Shown: piece by piece, positions 46,649 to 57,200 of the stretch
Position numbering within the stretch: position 1 is the stretch's first letter
Layout of the letters: each line of letters begins with the position of its first letter
Source: Arenicola marina
Lineage: Eukaryota; Annelida; Polychaeta; Arenicolidae
Assembly (NCBI GenBank): GCA_964019135.1
Contig: OZ025248.1
Span: 13,647,574 to 13,711,573, forward strand
Direction: 5' to 3'
DNA length: 64,000 nt
Position numbers and translations under genes: made by a program
Notes under the pieces: generated by a model
Seen by the model: the letters and a program-made list of their open reading frames with translations, nothing else
Told to the model about the DNA's origin: nothing
Database searches by the model: none

Positions 46649-49600
46649 CTGTATGTAAAAGAGTGTCATTCGTCACAATGATTAAAACGGTTATTTGAAG
46701 CTCGATTAATGTACACTTAATAGGAGTCAATAAAAAAGGCAAGAATAGATATCAATAGCTGGAGACTCAAGATATAAATTGCAGGAACAAGTCATTCAGT
46801 AGAGAGAACTTTTTTTTTATTTTCGCAAATTTCACCTGAAGCTTGTGTCGAACGGTTGATATGTACTGGCTTGCCATCAGCTGCCTCTTGCGAGTGACGT
46901 CATGCATCCTATCCGCCTCACTCGGTAGGTGGCACTGTCCTGCAAGAGACATGTTATGCAGCTTTAGGACCTAGTGACGACTATATCAAGCTATTGGCCT
47001 GAAGTTGGGCCGTTGGATGAATGGCGACCACGGCAGCAATATGTCTATGCTTTCTTTCCTTATTGGAACATGTTCCATAACAATTCAGGCACAAAAGAAG
47101 AAATAACAACGCGTCTGGTCATATCTTAAGTCGTATTTCGGACCTCACGTGACAGGATTTCCTCTGCATCAATATTCAAACGGACAGAAAAGCGTGTGTG
47201 GATTCACTGCTATCTCAAGGCGTGTGTTGATTCACTGCTATCTCAAGGCGTGTGTGGATTCACTGCTATCTCAAGGCGTGTGTGGATTCACTGCTATCTC
47301 AAGGCGTGTTCGATTTACATGAAATTAAAACCGCTTTGCTGAACTGACCGTTCGACATGAAACCGTGAAACTATCGAGAGGGCTGGTCTGACGGTTTCGG
47401 TTCCGCGGAACTGTCAGTTCAAACAACACATACACCATAGCTAATCATAAATGAAATGAATGGAGACTTCTGGACAAAGATATAAAACTAATTTATTAAC
47501 GGACAGTCCAATCGCGGGTAGAAAATGAAACAGCTGGCACAAATTCATTGTATATTGACCTAATTAAATACATGTTGAAACTGTAAACAAATGAAACAAT
47601 GCGTTCGCATGTACGTGAGCAAACCGTTGAAACCGGTTTCAAAACGGTTTCGGTTTCACGTCGGTTTCAGATAAATCGAACACGCCCTGGGTTCTCGCTG
47701 ATTAGAAGCACATTCAGATTTAGCCCCAGTTCTGTGGCTGTAGGACGGGCAAAAAAACGGGCCCTGTCAGATTTTTGCCAGTCCTACAGCCACAGAACTG
47801 GGGCTAAATCAGATTGTGTTCCATATCTTACCGGTAACGACTCTGGTCGCCCATCGCGCCTGCATCTCTGCTATGGGGAGCACGGAACCTATCGGCTGCA
47901 CCAGGCCTATCACCGACATGGTCGGGTGGGGGTGGTGGGGTGGAAACACATAGCGATACAACTCGGATTCGTTCTCCCGGATATCCAAGACAGACTCATC
48001 CAAGAAGTTGTACTGGTAGCGATAACCCGTTGCCATGACGACGCAGTCGATTTGTTCCTCGCACGTTCCATCGGTGAATAGGACGCCAGATGGCGTGAAG
48101 GTGGCTACATCCGGTTTAATGCTGATGGCCCCGACCATGATTCTGTAAGGCAGCTCATCATTGATGGTCGGGTGGGCTTCAAGGGCTCTGAGACGGGAAA
48201 GGGGGGTGGGTACAGTCAGTGTGGGCATGACAGGCGTTGAAGATGACTGTAAGTTGTATACTCCCGTCAAAAAGAAACGTACCTTATAAGACCATTTACG
48301 GTGGTGCATTTCTTTTTTTCCGTGTAAAAACGTAACATACCTGTAATTCAATGAATTGATGACAGGAAACTGAAGGCCAACTTAATGAGACGCACCCCCC
48401 TCCCCCCCCCCCCGCGTCCCACTCCGGGTACTCAAGCCATCTTGGTCACGTCGCTTACTTGCCCTCGACCCCCCCCCCCTCCCCCAACCCTCGCCGGTCA
48501 TTATCACACAGTGCTACACATCTTCCTACGCCATTGATAATTATACAATAACAAGGTGAATACATAAATGCAGCAGATAAAAAAAAAGTAATACATTGCG
48601 GAGCCCACCTGTGACTGGCCTGCAGTCCGTAGCTCTTGTGGTCAAACCGGAAGTTGGCCATGGTCTCCACCAGTGACTGAAGCCAGGTCCGCGGTAACGA
48701 GAATGCGAAGCGGCTATTGGCCAGCGCATCTGCCGGGTAGCCGAGCGGTCCCATTCGACTGATGACCCATGCACCTCGCCGTGTACTCACAAAAACCTGG
48801 AAACAAGTGTACTCAGCACTTATTGCAAAAAACGCATTTCTACATTTGAATTTGTGTTAATTTAATTGAAACAAAATAAGACCTTCCCAACATAGTTTAT
48901 CATAATTACTGTTCAAAGGGGGTCACGGATTTCATAGGCGAAACGCCGTGAGGGGTTGGGGGGGGGGGGGGCCCATCTGGCGTATTGGTTAGCGCACTAG
49001 ACCGCACATAAATACTGGTGAAGGCCCTGGGTTAAATGTCGCGCTCCTAGGCACTTAATCTCGGGCATGTTTCATCCATTCATCCTCCATCGTCTCAGAA
49101 AGCCTCTTTAACCCTTGTGTGCACAAAACGGGCCTGGAACAGCATTTTCTTTGTTCCTCGTGCATCCACGTAGACCCCACCCCCCCACCCTACCTTCGGT
49201 TATACCAAATTGACAAACCGCCTATAATTCTGTGCTATACCTTGGATGCCACGTGACTCAGGTCCACTGCGATGTCCACGGCCGAGTTACCGACACCTGT
49301 AACATGAGCGACCAGGGATACAGGGCATAGACCACGAGAGGTCCGGAGGGAGACTGATATTGATCACGTGGGCCTCATGCATGCAGTGAAGGTGATATCG
49401 AGACGAGGGGCCAAGCGTTGTATCGAAAGTGATATCAAATGATAGTGATCGAATAAGCATTATTCGTATGGCACTCTGGTACAGAATCGGCAGCACAATA
49501 AAGCTCATGTTTGTGAGCCCTGCTGTGCGGTAAGATTGTAAGTGCTGTAAAAAAATGTCCGTTACTTGATATGCTTCAAAATTATGCAATTACTCCACAA

Positions 49601-52214
49601 TTAGCCCACAATAATATGATACACGTGACCTTGTGTAAAGACAATATAACAGTTTGAGGCTGTGTTGCTGGATATATGTTTCTTTCTTTATGAGTTTATT
49701 ATTACTAGAATAAGACAGCGATGTAAGTCCCTTGACAAACACATGGTAATACCACGTGACATGCGACCTCGTCAACATGGTAAAAAGACACAAACAAACC
49801 CGGATCTGCCCCTGCCATAAAATCAATTCTATTTAATTCCTATATTGCATTATACTTTTTGAAATCGTGCTTCATTCATTCATTCAGACTTCACCCTTGT
49901 AAGATATGGCGTCCTTAAATACCCTGTCTGTTTACCCCCTCGGGCTCTCTGATCCCCCCCCCGCCCCCCTCCCCCTATCTGACTGGGTCACCCATTCACG
50001 CATGGGCGTCCGACCGTAAAGTAGGTCAATTTTGTTGTTGTTTTGAATGGGATGCAAGTTGTAGAACGGACCATTTACATCAGACAAGCTTACCCGTTAC
50101 ATAATAATAAAATGTAATGCCCCTGGGAAGCGACCCATTCTACAGCATGTTTGGCACGAATGTTAATACGACAGAGAGCTGAAAATAAAACGAGGAGCGA
50201 AATTAATAAGTTGCACCTTAATACGGCTCAATGATTATCCTTATTCGAAAAAGGAATATATAGCAATCTGTTCTTCCTTGCGAGACAAAAGATAGGTTGA
50301 ATGTATTCTGGGAGCAGTTACAACCGGTATAACCGTTCTATTACAAACATTTTATCTATACATCCATCTCGCGTCATCATATGATCTCATTCTCTTTCGA
50401 TGGCACTCAATGCTGACGCTATGTGGCTCCCATCCACCTCACCCCGCTGTGCGACTCCACGTAATCACTTCACGAGGTTTCTCCAAAGGCCCGTACATGT
50501 GAAATCGTGCAGTGACTTGAAGGTAACGGACTCAATGGGATTTGTTCGTGTGTATTATCATGACACCAGCAGGGTTTTGGTGTCCGGGTGTTAAAGCAAC
50601 GCTCTTCACAGTGAACAGACACTGAGCCCACAGCCAATCCGCGAGGTATCTCCATCACGTAAAGAAAAATAATATATATTTTAACTATGTTGCCAAATGG
50701 GTTATCCCCAGTTCAGAAGGGAGTAACAGGTGAGAAACTTGCGGGTCGGGTCACACCAATCCCGTGCCAGCTTTACCGCCCTTCTACGATACCCCCTCTG
50801 CTCTACATACTGGGTGAGCCACTCTCTGCCCTCGACTCACTCCGCTAGGGCTCCATTATATCTCCGTTGTCACCTACGTCCTCAATGCATTTTCATACTC
50901 GGTCGCCAGGGCGGCGCTGCGCAAATCGATAGGCAAATGCGTCGCGCTTTTGCACAAATTAGTGCTGGGACCCAGCCTAAGCCTAATAACACATGAAATC
51001 AGGTGATGAAAAGAAAGAGTTATGTCATAATTATAACTGTTTTGAAAGGGTACACGATGTTTTTTGCTGTATTAAATACACAAAGCTCGTTATTTTTATG
51101 TTTTATTCTTCAAAATTATAGCACGTGGGTCGGTGGTTCGAGCCCCGCTGTGGCCATGTCTGTGTGGTCACAGGATAAAGATCCCATGTCTTTCTTCGTA
51201 AAGAGTAGGGGGTTAGCCCCGGGGACATGGCTCCACTCTCCCTTCCTTCTCCCATTGACGCGATATGACCAAAAGTGGTTAAAGCGTCCCGAATAACCAA
51301 CCAACCGATCAAAATTATAATGTTGCAAGAAATTACAGCTGATTTGATCATTTTTCAAGAATCTTGAAATTTGCCCCCGGCCGACAGCAGCGGTAAAATC
51401 TAGCTTGCGTAGCGCCACCGTGCGGGGAGCTTGTGGGTGAGCATGTTGCCCTTCCCAGCTTTACGGCCGTTCTACGATATCCCCTCAGCACTACATCATG
51501 GACGGCCACATTGCCATTCCCAGCTTCACTGCCGTTCCACGATACCCCCTCTGCACTACATCCACATGGTTTTACAACATCTTACCTATTAATGCCCTGG
51601 GGGTCAAAGCGTACGAGGAGCCACCTACCTATCACAAGCACCCGCTTCCCGGCGAAGGGCTCCGCTCTCTTGTAGTCATGTGAGTGAATCGTGGCGCCGC
51701 GGAAGTTGGCCAGCTCGGGGAATGTCGGGATATTGGGGTACACGTGATGTCCGGTGCACACCATCACAGCGTCAAAAAGCTCCACCGACAGTAGCTCGGA
51801 TTGCGTGTCCTCCGTCCTCCGCGTCACCACCTCCCATCGGCCACTGCGCGCGTAGTCCGGGGCACGGCGCACGCTCTCCACGCAGACACCAAACCGGATG
51901 TACTTCGCCAACCGGAAGTGCTCGGCGTAGAGGCGCAGGTATCGCAACACGTGACCATGGGGCATGAAGGGCGGGAACTCGGCGGGAACTGGGAAGTCGC
52001 TGAAGGCCATCATCTCCTTGCTGGTGTTAATGACGCACGAGTTGTAGATACTACCCTTCCCTGGCTTGGAGTCCTCGGAGTAGTTCCATAGACCGCCCAG
52101 GTCATCCTCCCGCTCCAGGGCCACGGGATCCAGACCCTCCGCCAAGCAGCAGCGGAGGGCAGCCAGTCCCGAGGCCCCCGCACCCACCACCGCCACCCGC
52201 CGCCGCCCGCTCAT
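46295..52214 (-). CDS. flavin-containing monooxygenase (FMO), complete, six exons
   Basis: Six exons on the - strand (52214-51629, 49296-49241, 48796-48609, 48187-47832, 46939-46836, 46648-46295) join in phase into 547 codons plus TGA, the usual FMO length of about 530-560. Visible motifs in order: FAD-binding VAVVGAGASG (about residues 7-16), FMO signature FRGATIHSHDY (about 177-187), NADPH-binding VIGVGNSA (about 194-201), and the C-terminal ATGY motif (near 320). A hydrophobic C-terminal segment (WLRLVVGMLLALAICALL) would anchor it in the ER membrane facing the cytosol. FMOs use NADPH and O2 to oxygenate N and S atoms of xenobiotics and metabolites. The last Gly of the second GxGxxG is Ala, which is common in NADPH sites. 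The best match by memory is vertebrate-type FMO, FMO5-like in style, but the paralog is not assigned. It converges on the PDZRN gene. Confidence 0.95.
46649..46835 (-). other. FMO intron 5
   Basis: 187 bp between exons 5 and 6, AT-rich. Nothing else seen. Confidence 0.85.
46836..46939 (-). CDS. FMO exon 5
   Basis: 104 bases, acceptor TGTCTCTTGCAG, donor CTTCAG|GTGAAA. LPSEADRMHDVTRKRQLMAS and then YISTVRHKLQ match the LPSEAEMMAEI...RYVxSxRHTIQ block of FMOs. Its phases (1 in, 0 out) are those the neighbouring exons need. Confidence 0.92.
47192..47303. repeat. 28-bp tandem repeat, four copies
   Basis: Four near-identical units GCGTGTGTGGATTCACTGCT plus ATCTCAAG (one G to T change in unit two). 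They abut the left end of the MITE-like element, which begins with similar sequence (GGCGTGTTCGATTTA). Confidence 0.93.
47303..47686. mobile_element. MITE-like element, 384 bp
   Basis: Perfect 15-bp terminal inverted repeats: GGCGTGTTCGATTTA at 47303-47317 and TAAATCGAACACGCC at 47672-47686. Weaker inner matches (TGAAAC/GTTTCA) extend them. No coding capacity and no clear target duplication. Confidence 0.5.
47717..47810. repeat. perfect 30-bp inverted repeat (hairpin) in FMO intron 4
   Basis: Arms 47717-47746 and 47781-47810 match 30 of 30 bases (GATTTAGCCCCAGTTCTGTG and ten more). The match continues inward through GGGCAAAAA/TTTTTGCC with one extra base. In the FMO pre-mRNA it folds just after the exon 4 donor. 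Confidence 0.95.
47832..48187 (-). CDS. FMO exon 4 (ATGY motif)
   Basis: 356 bases, acceptor TTTCCCGTCTCAG, donor ACCG|GTAAGA. It encodes PTINDELPYRIMVGAISIKP, CVVMATGYRYQYNFLDESVL and IGLVQPIGSVLPIAEMQARW, all closely FMO. Ends phase 1. A perfect 30-bp inverted repeat begins 21 bp past the donor. Confidence 0.95.
48188..48608 (-). other. FMO intron 3
   Basis: Contains poly-C runs near 48400 and 48470 on the + strand. Nothing else seen. Confidence 0.8.
48609..48796 (-). CDS. FMO exon 3
   Basis: 188 bases, acceptor TTGTTTCCAG, donor CACAG|GTGGGC. Begins VFVSTRRGAWVISRMGPLGY, matching the STRRGAWVLNRV region of FMOs. Ends phase 2 (AG of an Arg codon). Confidence 0.94.
48797..49240 (-). other. 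FMO intron 2
   Basis: Contains a poly-G run near 48960 and a tRNA-like fragment just after it. Confidence 0.8.
48971..49160 (+). mobile_element. possible second family of tRNA-derived SINE (remnant)
   Basis: CTGGCGTATTGGTTAGCGC resembles an A box region. GGGTTAAATGTC lies about 45 bp on, where a degenerate B box would be. The body is unlike the SINE at 14910-15160. Confidence 0.4.
49241..49296 (-). CDS. FMO exon 2 (NADPH-binding motif)
   Basis: 56 bases, acceptor CATGTTACAG, donor AAG|GTATAG. It completes the Gly codon and encodes VGNSAVDIAVDLSHVASK, giving VIGVGNSAVDIAVDLS across the junction. Found by homology; too short to stand out as an open frame. Confidence 0.93.
50765..50870 (+). 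repeat. copy of 64-bp CCAGCTTTACCGCC repeat
   Basis: CCAGCTTTACCGCCCTTCTA and then CGATACCCCCTCTGCTCTACAT. Two tandem copies of the same sequence lie at 51440-51575. Confidence 0.7.
51121..51308 (+). mobile_element. tRNA-derived SINE, 5' truncated, with target-site duplication
   Basis: Starts within the tRNA part, keeps the B box GGTTCGAGCCC (51135-51145), then the same body as the copy at 14910-15160 (TGTGGCCATGTCTGTGTGGT and onward) and an AACCAACCAACC tail. Flanked by TCAAAATTATA at 51110-51120 and 51309-51319, an exact 11-bp target duplication. Confidence 0.92.
51440..51575 (+). repeat. two tandem copies of the 64-bp repeat
   Basis: CCCAGCTTTACGGCCGTTCT and CCCAGCTTCACTGCCGTTCC each lead into CGATAYCCCCTCWGCACTAC. 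They are homologous to 50765-50870. Confidence 0.75.
51629..52214 (-). CDS. FMO exon 1 (FAD-binding domain)
   Basis: Starts at ATG 52214 (MSGRRRVAVVGAGASG). The frame extends nine codons further upstream, but only from TTG, so 52214 is the start. The exon has 195 codons plus one base and contains LGGLWNYSE, TSKEMMAFSDFP and MVCTGHHVYPNIP, all FMO landmarks. Donor G|GTAGGT, phase 1. Confidence 0.93.
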
Positions 52215-52430
52215 CACGCCACCTAGCGAGTTGTCTGCCAAACACTAGCCTCGCTCGACTGCTGTGACATTCTGGAACAAAGAATCACCATTGACGTCAA
52301 CAGTAACATCACAATCGCCGCCCAATCATCACGCCACCTAACGAGTTGTCTGCCAAACACTAGCCTCGCTCGACTGCTGTGACAGTCTGGAACAAAGAAT
52401 CACCATTGACTTCACCAGTAATATCACCAT
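52201..52430. repeat. 115-bp tandem duplication across the FMO start codon
   Basis: 52201-52315 and 52316-52430 match at a constant offset of 115 (CGCCGCCC, TCATCACGCC, ACGAGTTGTCTGCCAAACAC). The duplicated start codon at 52329-52327 opens a six-codon frame, MIGRRL, that stops at 52309. Confidence 0.93.
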
Positions 52431-52600
52431 GGACTTCACCAGTAATATCACCATTGACTTCACCAGTAATATCACCGTTGACGTCACCAGTAATATCACC
52501 ATTGACGTCACCAGTAATATCACCATTGACGTCACCAGTAATATCACCATTGACGTCACCAGTAATATCACCATTGACTTCACCAGTAATATCACCACGT
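52405..52600. repeat. 24-bp array carrying perfect CRE octamers, FMO 5' flank
   Basis: Eight units of ACCAGTAATATCACCATTGA plus CKTC. TGACGTCA, the palindromic CREB/ATF site, occurs at 52479, 52503, 52527 and 52551, and once more at 52292. Other units have TGACTTCA. It lies 60-390 bp upstream of the FMO start codon. Confidence 0.93.
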
Positions 52601-52979
52601 CTCTCTTGTCACGTCATTTACGACTACAGCTTTGCTTACATAACCATCAGACCAACGTGTTTATGTAATGCGTGTTCTTACCTTACCCAGAAATCCGTGT
52701 CTCCTTTCCCAGCCGTGTTTCCGGTTCCTGTCTGGATCAAAGCGCTTCGACGTGGCCCAGCGCAGCAGTGGACAATAGTTTTGCCGGCTACTATAAGTCA
52801 AAGTGTTGCAAGCAAACCCCCTAAAAGTTGCTTGACGTCTCTATATGTGGAGGAATAAACACCTTGCAGAGTGGTCGACATGAGGGACGGAGGGTCACGG
52901 GTAAGTGCTCAGAGGTGAGGTGGGGAGTGGGGGGGGGGGGGTAGGAGTGGTGGTAGAGCAGCCATGCTCCGGTGATCAT

Positions 52980-53160
52980 GGAGTGATCGGCTGACCAACG
53001 AGGCGGAGTGGAGGGTGGGTGGTTGTGGGGGGAGGGGAGTGGAGGGGGGGTAGTTGTGGGGAGTGGAGTGGAGGGTGGCTAGTTGTGAGGGGTGGAGTGG
53101 AGGGTGGGTACTTGTGAGGGGTGGAGTGGAGGGGTTTTGGGGGGCGAAGTGGAGGGTGTG
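52980..53160. repeat. G-rich minisatellite of about 33 bp
   Basis: Four to five imperfect copies of GGGGTGGAGTGGAGGGTGGG followed by TAGTTGTGA-like sequence. Confidence 0.75.
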
Positions 53161-54267
53161 TAGCTCTGTGGGATGGGTGGGGTCAGGGGTGATCGTGAAG
53201 GGGTGCGCGCAATGAGGTGCCTCATGTCCAGTGTCTAAACACCCGATGACCCAATTGGAAGAGTGGGTAGCGAGAGGGGTGGGGCGGGTAGGGGTGTGTG
53301 GCGACGATCAGGGGAGAGGGGGGGGCTTGGGTGAGTGCGCGAAACGCGTTATGTCCAGGCGCGCACCGACCACGTGGTAGGGTGGGGGCGGATGGATGGG
53401 CGGAGCGGGGGAGGGGGTGGGGCGGGGGGGTCTGGGGTAGACCTCGGTGGCAGTGTAAAGAGGTGTCCAGACGCTGATCCCCGACCGCCAGGGCCAGAAC
53501 GTGTGTCGACGTATGTACTTTGGCCCACTTACTGGCCAAGCACCCTGAGTGTGTTTATCTGCCTAACTTCCTGGTCCAGGGCTCGATCCCCCGTCCCACA
53601 CTATGTCAGTAGGTAAATATTACATTATTATTGACGGTAAAGGAAACTCAAGCAAATAAAACACCTGGGTATATTTCACACTGATAGATTAATTGTAGAA
53701 GCAAGTAATTCCGTAAGTAGGTAAAATAGCTGAGCTTGCAATCGCAGCTTTCCGTTAACACAAGGCTGGTTAGTGTTGAGATGACGCAATATTACATGGG
53801 GCTACCTGAAATGTAGAGTGGAATACAATAGCTGGTCGATTTTGGCGGGTGTGGAGCTGGTGGGGGGTGGGGGGAGGTTACGCTCTATTAAGTGATTTAT
53901 AACACAATGAGTGATCGTGGATAGGGGGCAGGGTGGGAGGGTGGGAGGGTGGGGGGCGGGTGGAGGTACTAAGGGGCAGAGGGGAGGAGTGGTTACACCT
54001 ATCACTGCATCATCTCATCTTTCGGACCAGTGGCATCTTGCCACCTTGACGAAATTGCATATCAAAGTTGGCCAGTGTATGATACCTTATATTTACTGCG
54101 GGTTCCTTCCGAATGACGAAACGCATGACAGTGCCACCCTGTATGTCTGAGAATAGCCGCCATTTGGCGTCATGAAATTAAATGTCGATGTTTTGTGTCA
54201 CCTTTAGGCACAATGAAGGTTAAATTTGGCCAGGGCAATCGTCAAACCCCACGTCAACTTTGTATTT

Positions 54268-57200
54268 TCAACCTAGTGGTCCGATGGTGATGAATAAGAG
54301 AACACCTTGTGGTTTAATGGTGATAAATAAGAGAAAACCTTGTGTTTTGATGGTAATGAATAAGAGAAAATCTTGTCGTTTGATGGAGATGAATAAGAGA
54401 AAGCCGTGTGGTTTGATGGCAATAAATAAGAGAAAGCCTTTTGGTTTGATAGCGATAAATAAGAGAAAGCCTTGTGGTTTGATGGTGATGAATAAGAGAA
54501 AACCTTATCTGATGGCTTGATGGTGATCAATAAAAGAAAACCTTGTAGTTTGACGGGGATAAATAAGACAAAGCCTTGTGGTTTGATGGTGATGAATAAG
54601 AGAAAACCTTGTGGTTTGATGGCGATAAATAAGCGAAAACCTTGTGGTTTGATAGTGATGAATAAGAGAAAACCTTGTGGTTTGATAGCGATAAATAAGC
54701 GAAAACCTTATCTTTTGGTTTGATGGCGATAAATAAGAGAAAACCTTATCTGATGGCTTGATGGTGATGAATAAGAGAAAACCTTATCTGATGGCTTGAT
54801 GGTGATAAATAAGAGAAAACCTTGTGGTTTGATAGTAATGAATAAGAGAAAGCCTTGTGGTTTGATGGTGATAAATAAGAGAAAACCTTGTGGTTTGATG
54901 GTGATGAATAAGAGAAAACCTTGTGGTTTGATGGTGATAAATAAGAGAAAACCTTATGGTTTGATGGTGATGAATAAGAGAAAACCTTGTGGTTTGATGG
55001 CGATAAATAAGCGAAAACCTTATCTTATGGTTTGATAGTGGTAAATAAGAGAAAACCTTATGGTTTGATGGAGATGAATAAGAGAAAACCTTATCTGATG
55101 GCTTGATGGTGATAAATAAGAGAAAACCTTGTGGTTTGATAGTAATGAATAAGAGAAAGCCTTGTGGTTTGATGGTGATAAATAAGAGAAAACCTTATGG
55201 TTTGATGGTGATGAATAAGAGAAAACCTTGTGGTTTGATGGCGATAAATAAGCGAAAACCTTATCTTTTGGTTTGATGGCGATAAATAAGAGAAAACCTT
55301 ATCTGATGGCTTGATGGTGATGAATAAGAGAAAACATTGTGGTTTGATGGCGATAAATAAGCGAAAACCTTATCTTTTGGTTTGATGGCGATAAATAAGA
55401 GAAAACCTTATCTGATGGCTTGATGGTGATGAATAAGAGAAAACCTTGTGGTTTGATAGTAATGAATAAGAGAAAGCCTTGTGGTTTGATGGCGATAAAT
55501 AAGCGAAAACCTTATGGTTTGATGGCGATAAATAAGCGAAAACCTTATCTTATGGTTTGATAGTGATGAATAAGAGAAAACCTTATGGTTTGATGGAGAT
55601 GAATAAGAGAAAACCTTATCTGATGGCTTGATGGTGATAAATAAGAGAAAGCCTTGTGGTTTGATGGTGATAAATAAGAGAAAACCTTATGGTTTGATGG
55701 TGATGAATAAGAGAAAATCTTGTGGTTTGATGGCGATAAATAAGCGAAAACCTTATCTTATGGTTTGATAGTGATAAATAAGAGAAAACCTTATGGTTTG
55801 ATGGAGATGAATAAGAGAAAACCTTGTGGTTTGATGGCGATAAATAAGCGAAAACCTTATCTTATGGTTTGATAGTGATAAATAAGAGAAAACCTTATGG
55901 TTTGATGGAGATGAATAAGAGAAAACCTTGTGATTTGATGGCGATAAATAAGCGAAAACCTTATCTTATGGTTTGATGGTGATAAATAAGAGAAAACCTT
56001 GTGGTTTGATAGTAATGAATAAGAGAAAGCCTTGTGGGTTGATGGTGATAAATAAGAGAAAACCTTATGGTTTGATGGCGATAAATAAGCGAAAACCTTA
56101 TCTTATGGTTTGATAGTGATGAATAAGAGAAAACCTTATGGTTTGATGGTGATAAATAAGAGAAAACCTTATGGTTTGATGGCGATAAATAAGCGAAAAC
56201 CTTATGGTTTGATAGTGATGAATAAGAGAAAACCTTATGGTTTGATGGAGATGAATAAGAGAAAACCTTGTGGTTTGATAGTAATGAATAAGAGAAAGCC
56301 TTGTGGTTTGATGGTGATAAATAAGCGAAAACCTTATCTTATGGTTTGATAGTGATGAATAAGAGAAAACCTTATGGTTTGATGGAGATGAATAAGAGAA
56401 AACCTTATCTGATGGCTTGATGGTGAGAAATAAGAGAAAGCTATGTGGTTTGATGGTGATAAATAAGAGAAAACCTTATGGTTTGATGGAGATGAATAAG
56501 AGAAAACCTTATGGTTTGATGGAGATGAATAAGAGAAAACCTTATCTTATGGGTTGATAGTGATGAATAAGAGAAAACCTTATGGTTTGATGGAGATGAA
56601 TAAGAGAAAACCTTATCTGATGGCTTGATGGTGATAAATAAGAGAAAGCCTTGTGGTTTGATGGAGATGAATAAGTGAAAACCTTGTGATTTGATAGTAA
56701 TGAATAAGAGAAAACCTTGTGGTTTGATGGCGATAAATAAGCGAAAACCTTGTGGATTGATGGCGATAAATAAGCGAAAACCTTGTGGTTTGATGGCGAT
56801 AAATAAGCGAAAACCTTGTGGTTTGATGGCGATAAATAAGCGAAAACCTTATCTTATGGTTTGATAGTGATAAATAAGAGAAAACTTTATGGTTTGATGG
56901 AGATGAATAAGAGAAAACCTTGTGATTTGATAGTAATGAATAAGAGAAAACCTTGTCGTTTGATAGTAATAAATAAGCGAAAACCTTATGGTTTGATGGC
57001 GATAAATAAGCGAAAACCTTATCTTATGGTTTGATAGTGATGAATAAGAGAAAACCTTATGGTTTGATGGAGATGAATAAGAGAAAACCTTATCTGATGG
57101 CTTGATGGTGATAAATAAGAGAAAGCCTTGTGGTTTGATGGTGATAAATAAGAGAAAACCTTATGGTTTGATGGAGATGAATAAGAGAAAACCTTATGGT

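Larger units (their letters stand above)
46940..47831 (-). other. FMO intron 4
   Basis: Holds a 28-bp tandem repeat, a MITE-like element and a hairpin, each listed separately. No coding sequence. Confidence 0.85.
49297..51628 (-). other. FMO intron 1 (2.3 kb)
   Basis: Contains a SINE insertion (51121-51308) and three copies of a 64-bp repeat (50765-50870, 51440-51575). No exon seen. Confidence 0.8.

Noticed and set aside
46142..46681. 179-codon open frame on the + strand
   Set aside because: Antisense shadow of FMO exon 6, which has clear homology and splice borders on the - strand.
51629..52241. Longer FMO N-terminus starting at 52241
   Set aside because: That start is TTG; ATG at 52214 gives the normal FMO beginning right before the FAD motif.
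53570..53606. GGATCGAGCCC B-box-like sequence on the - strand
   Set aside because: Degenerate, no A box partner, no related copy in the window.
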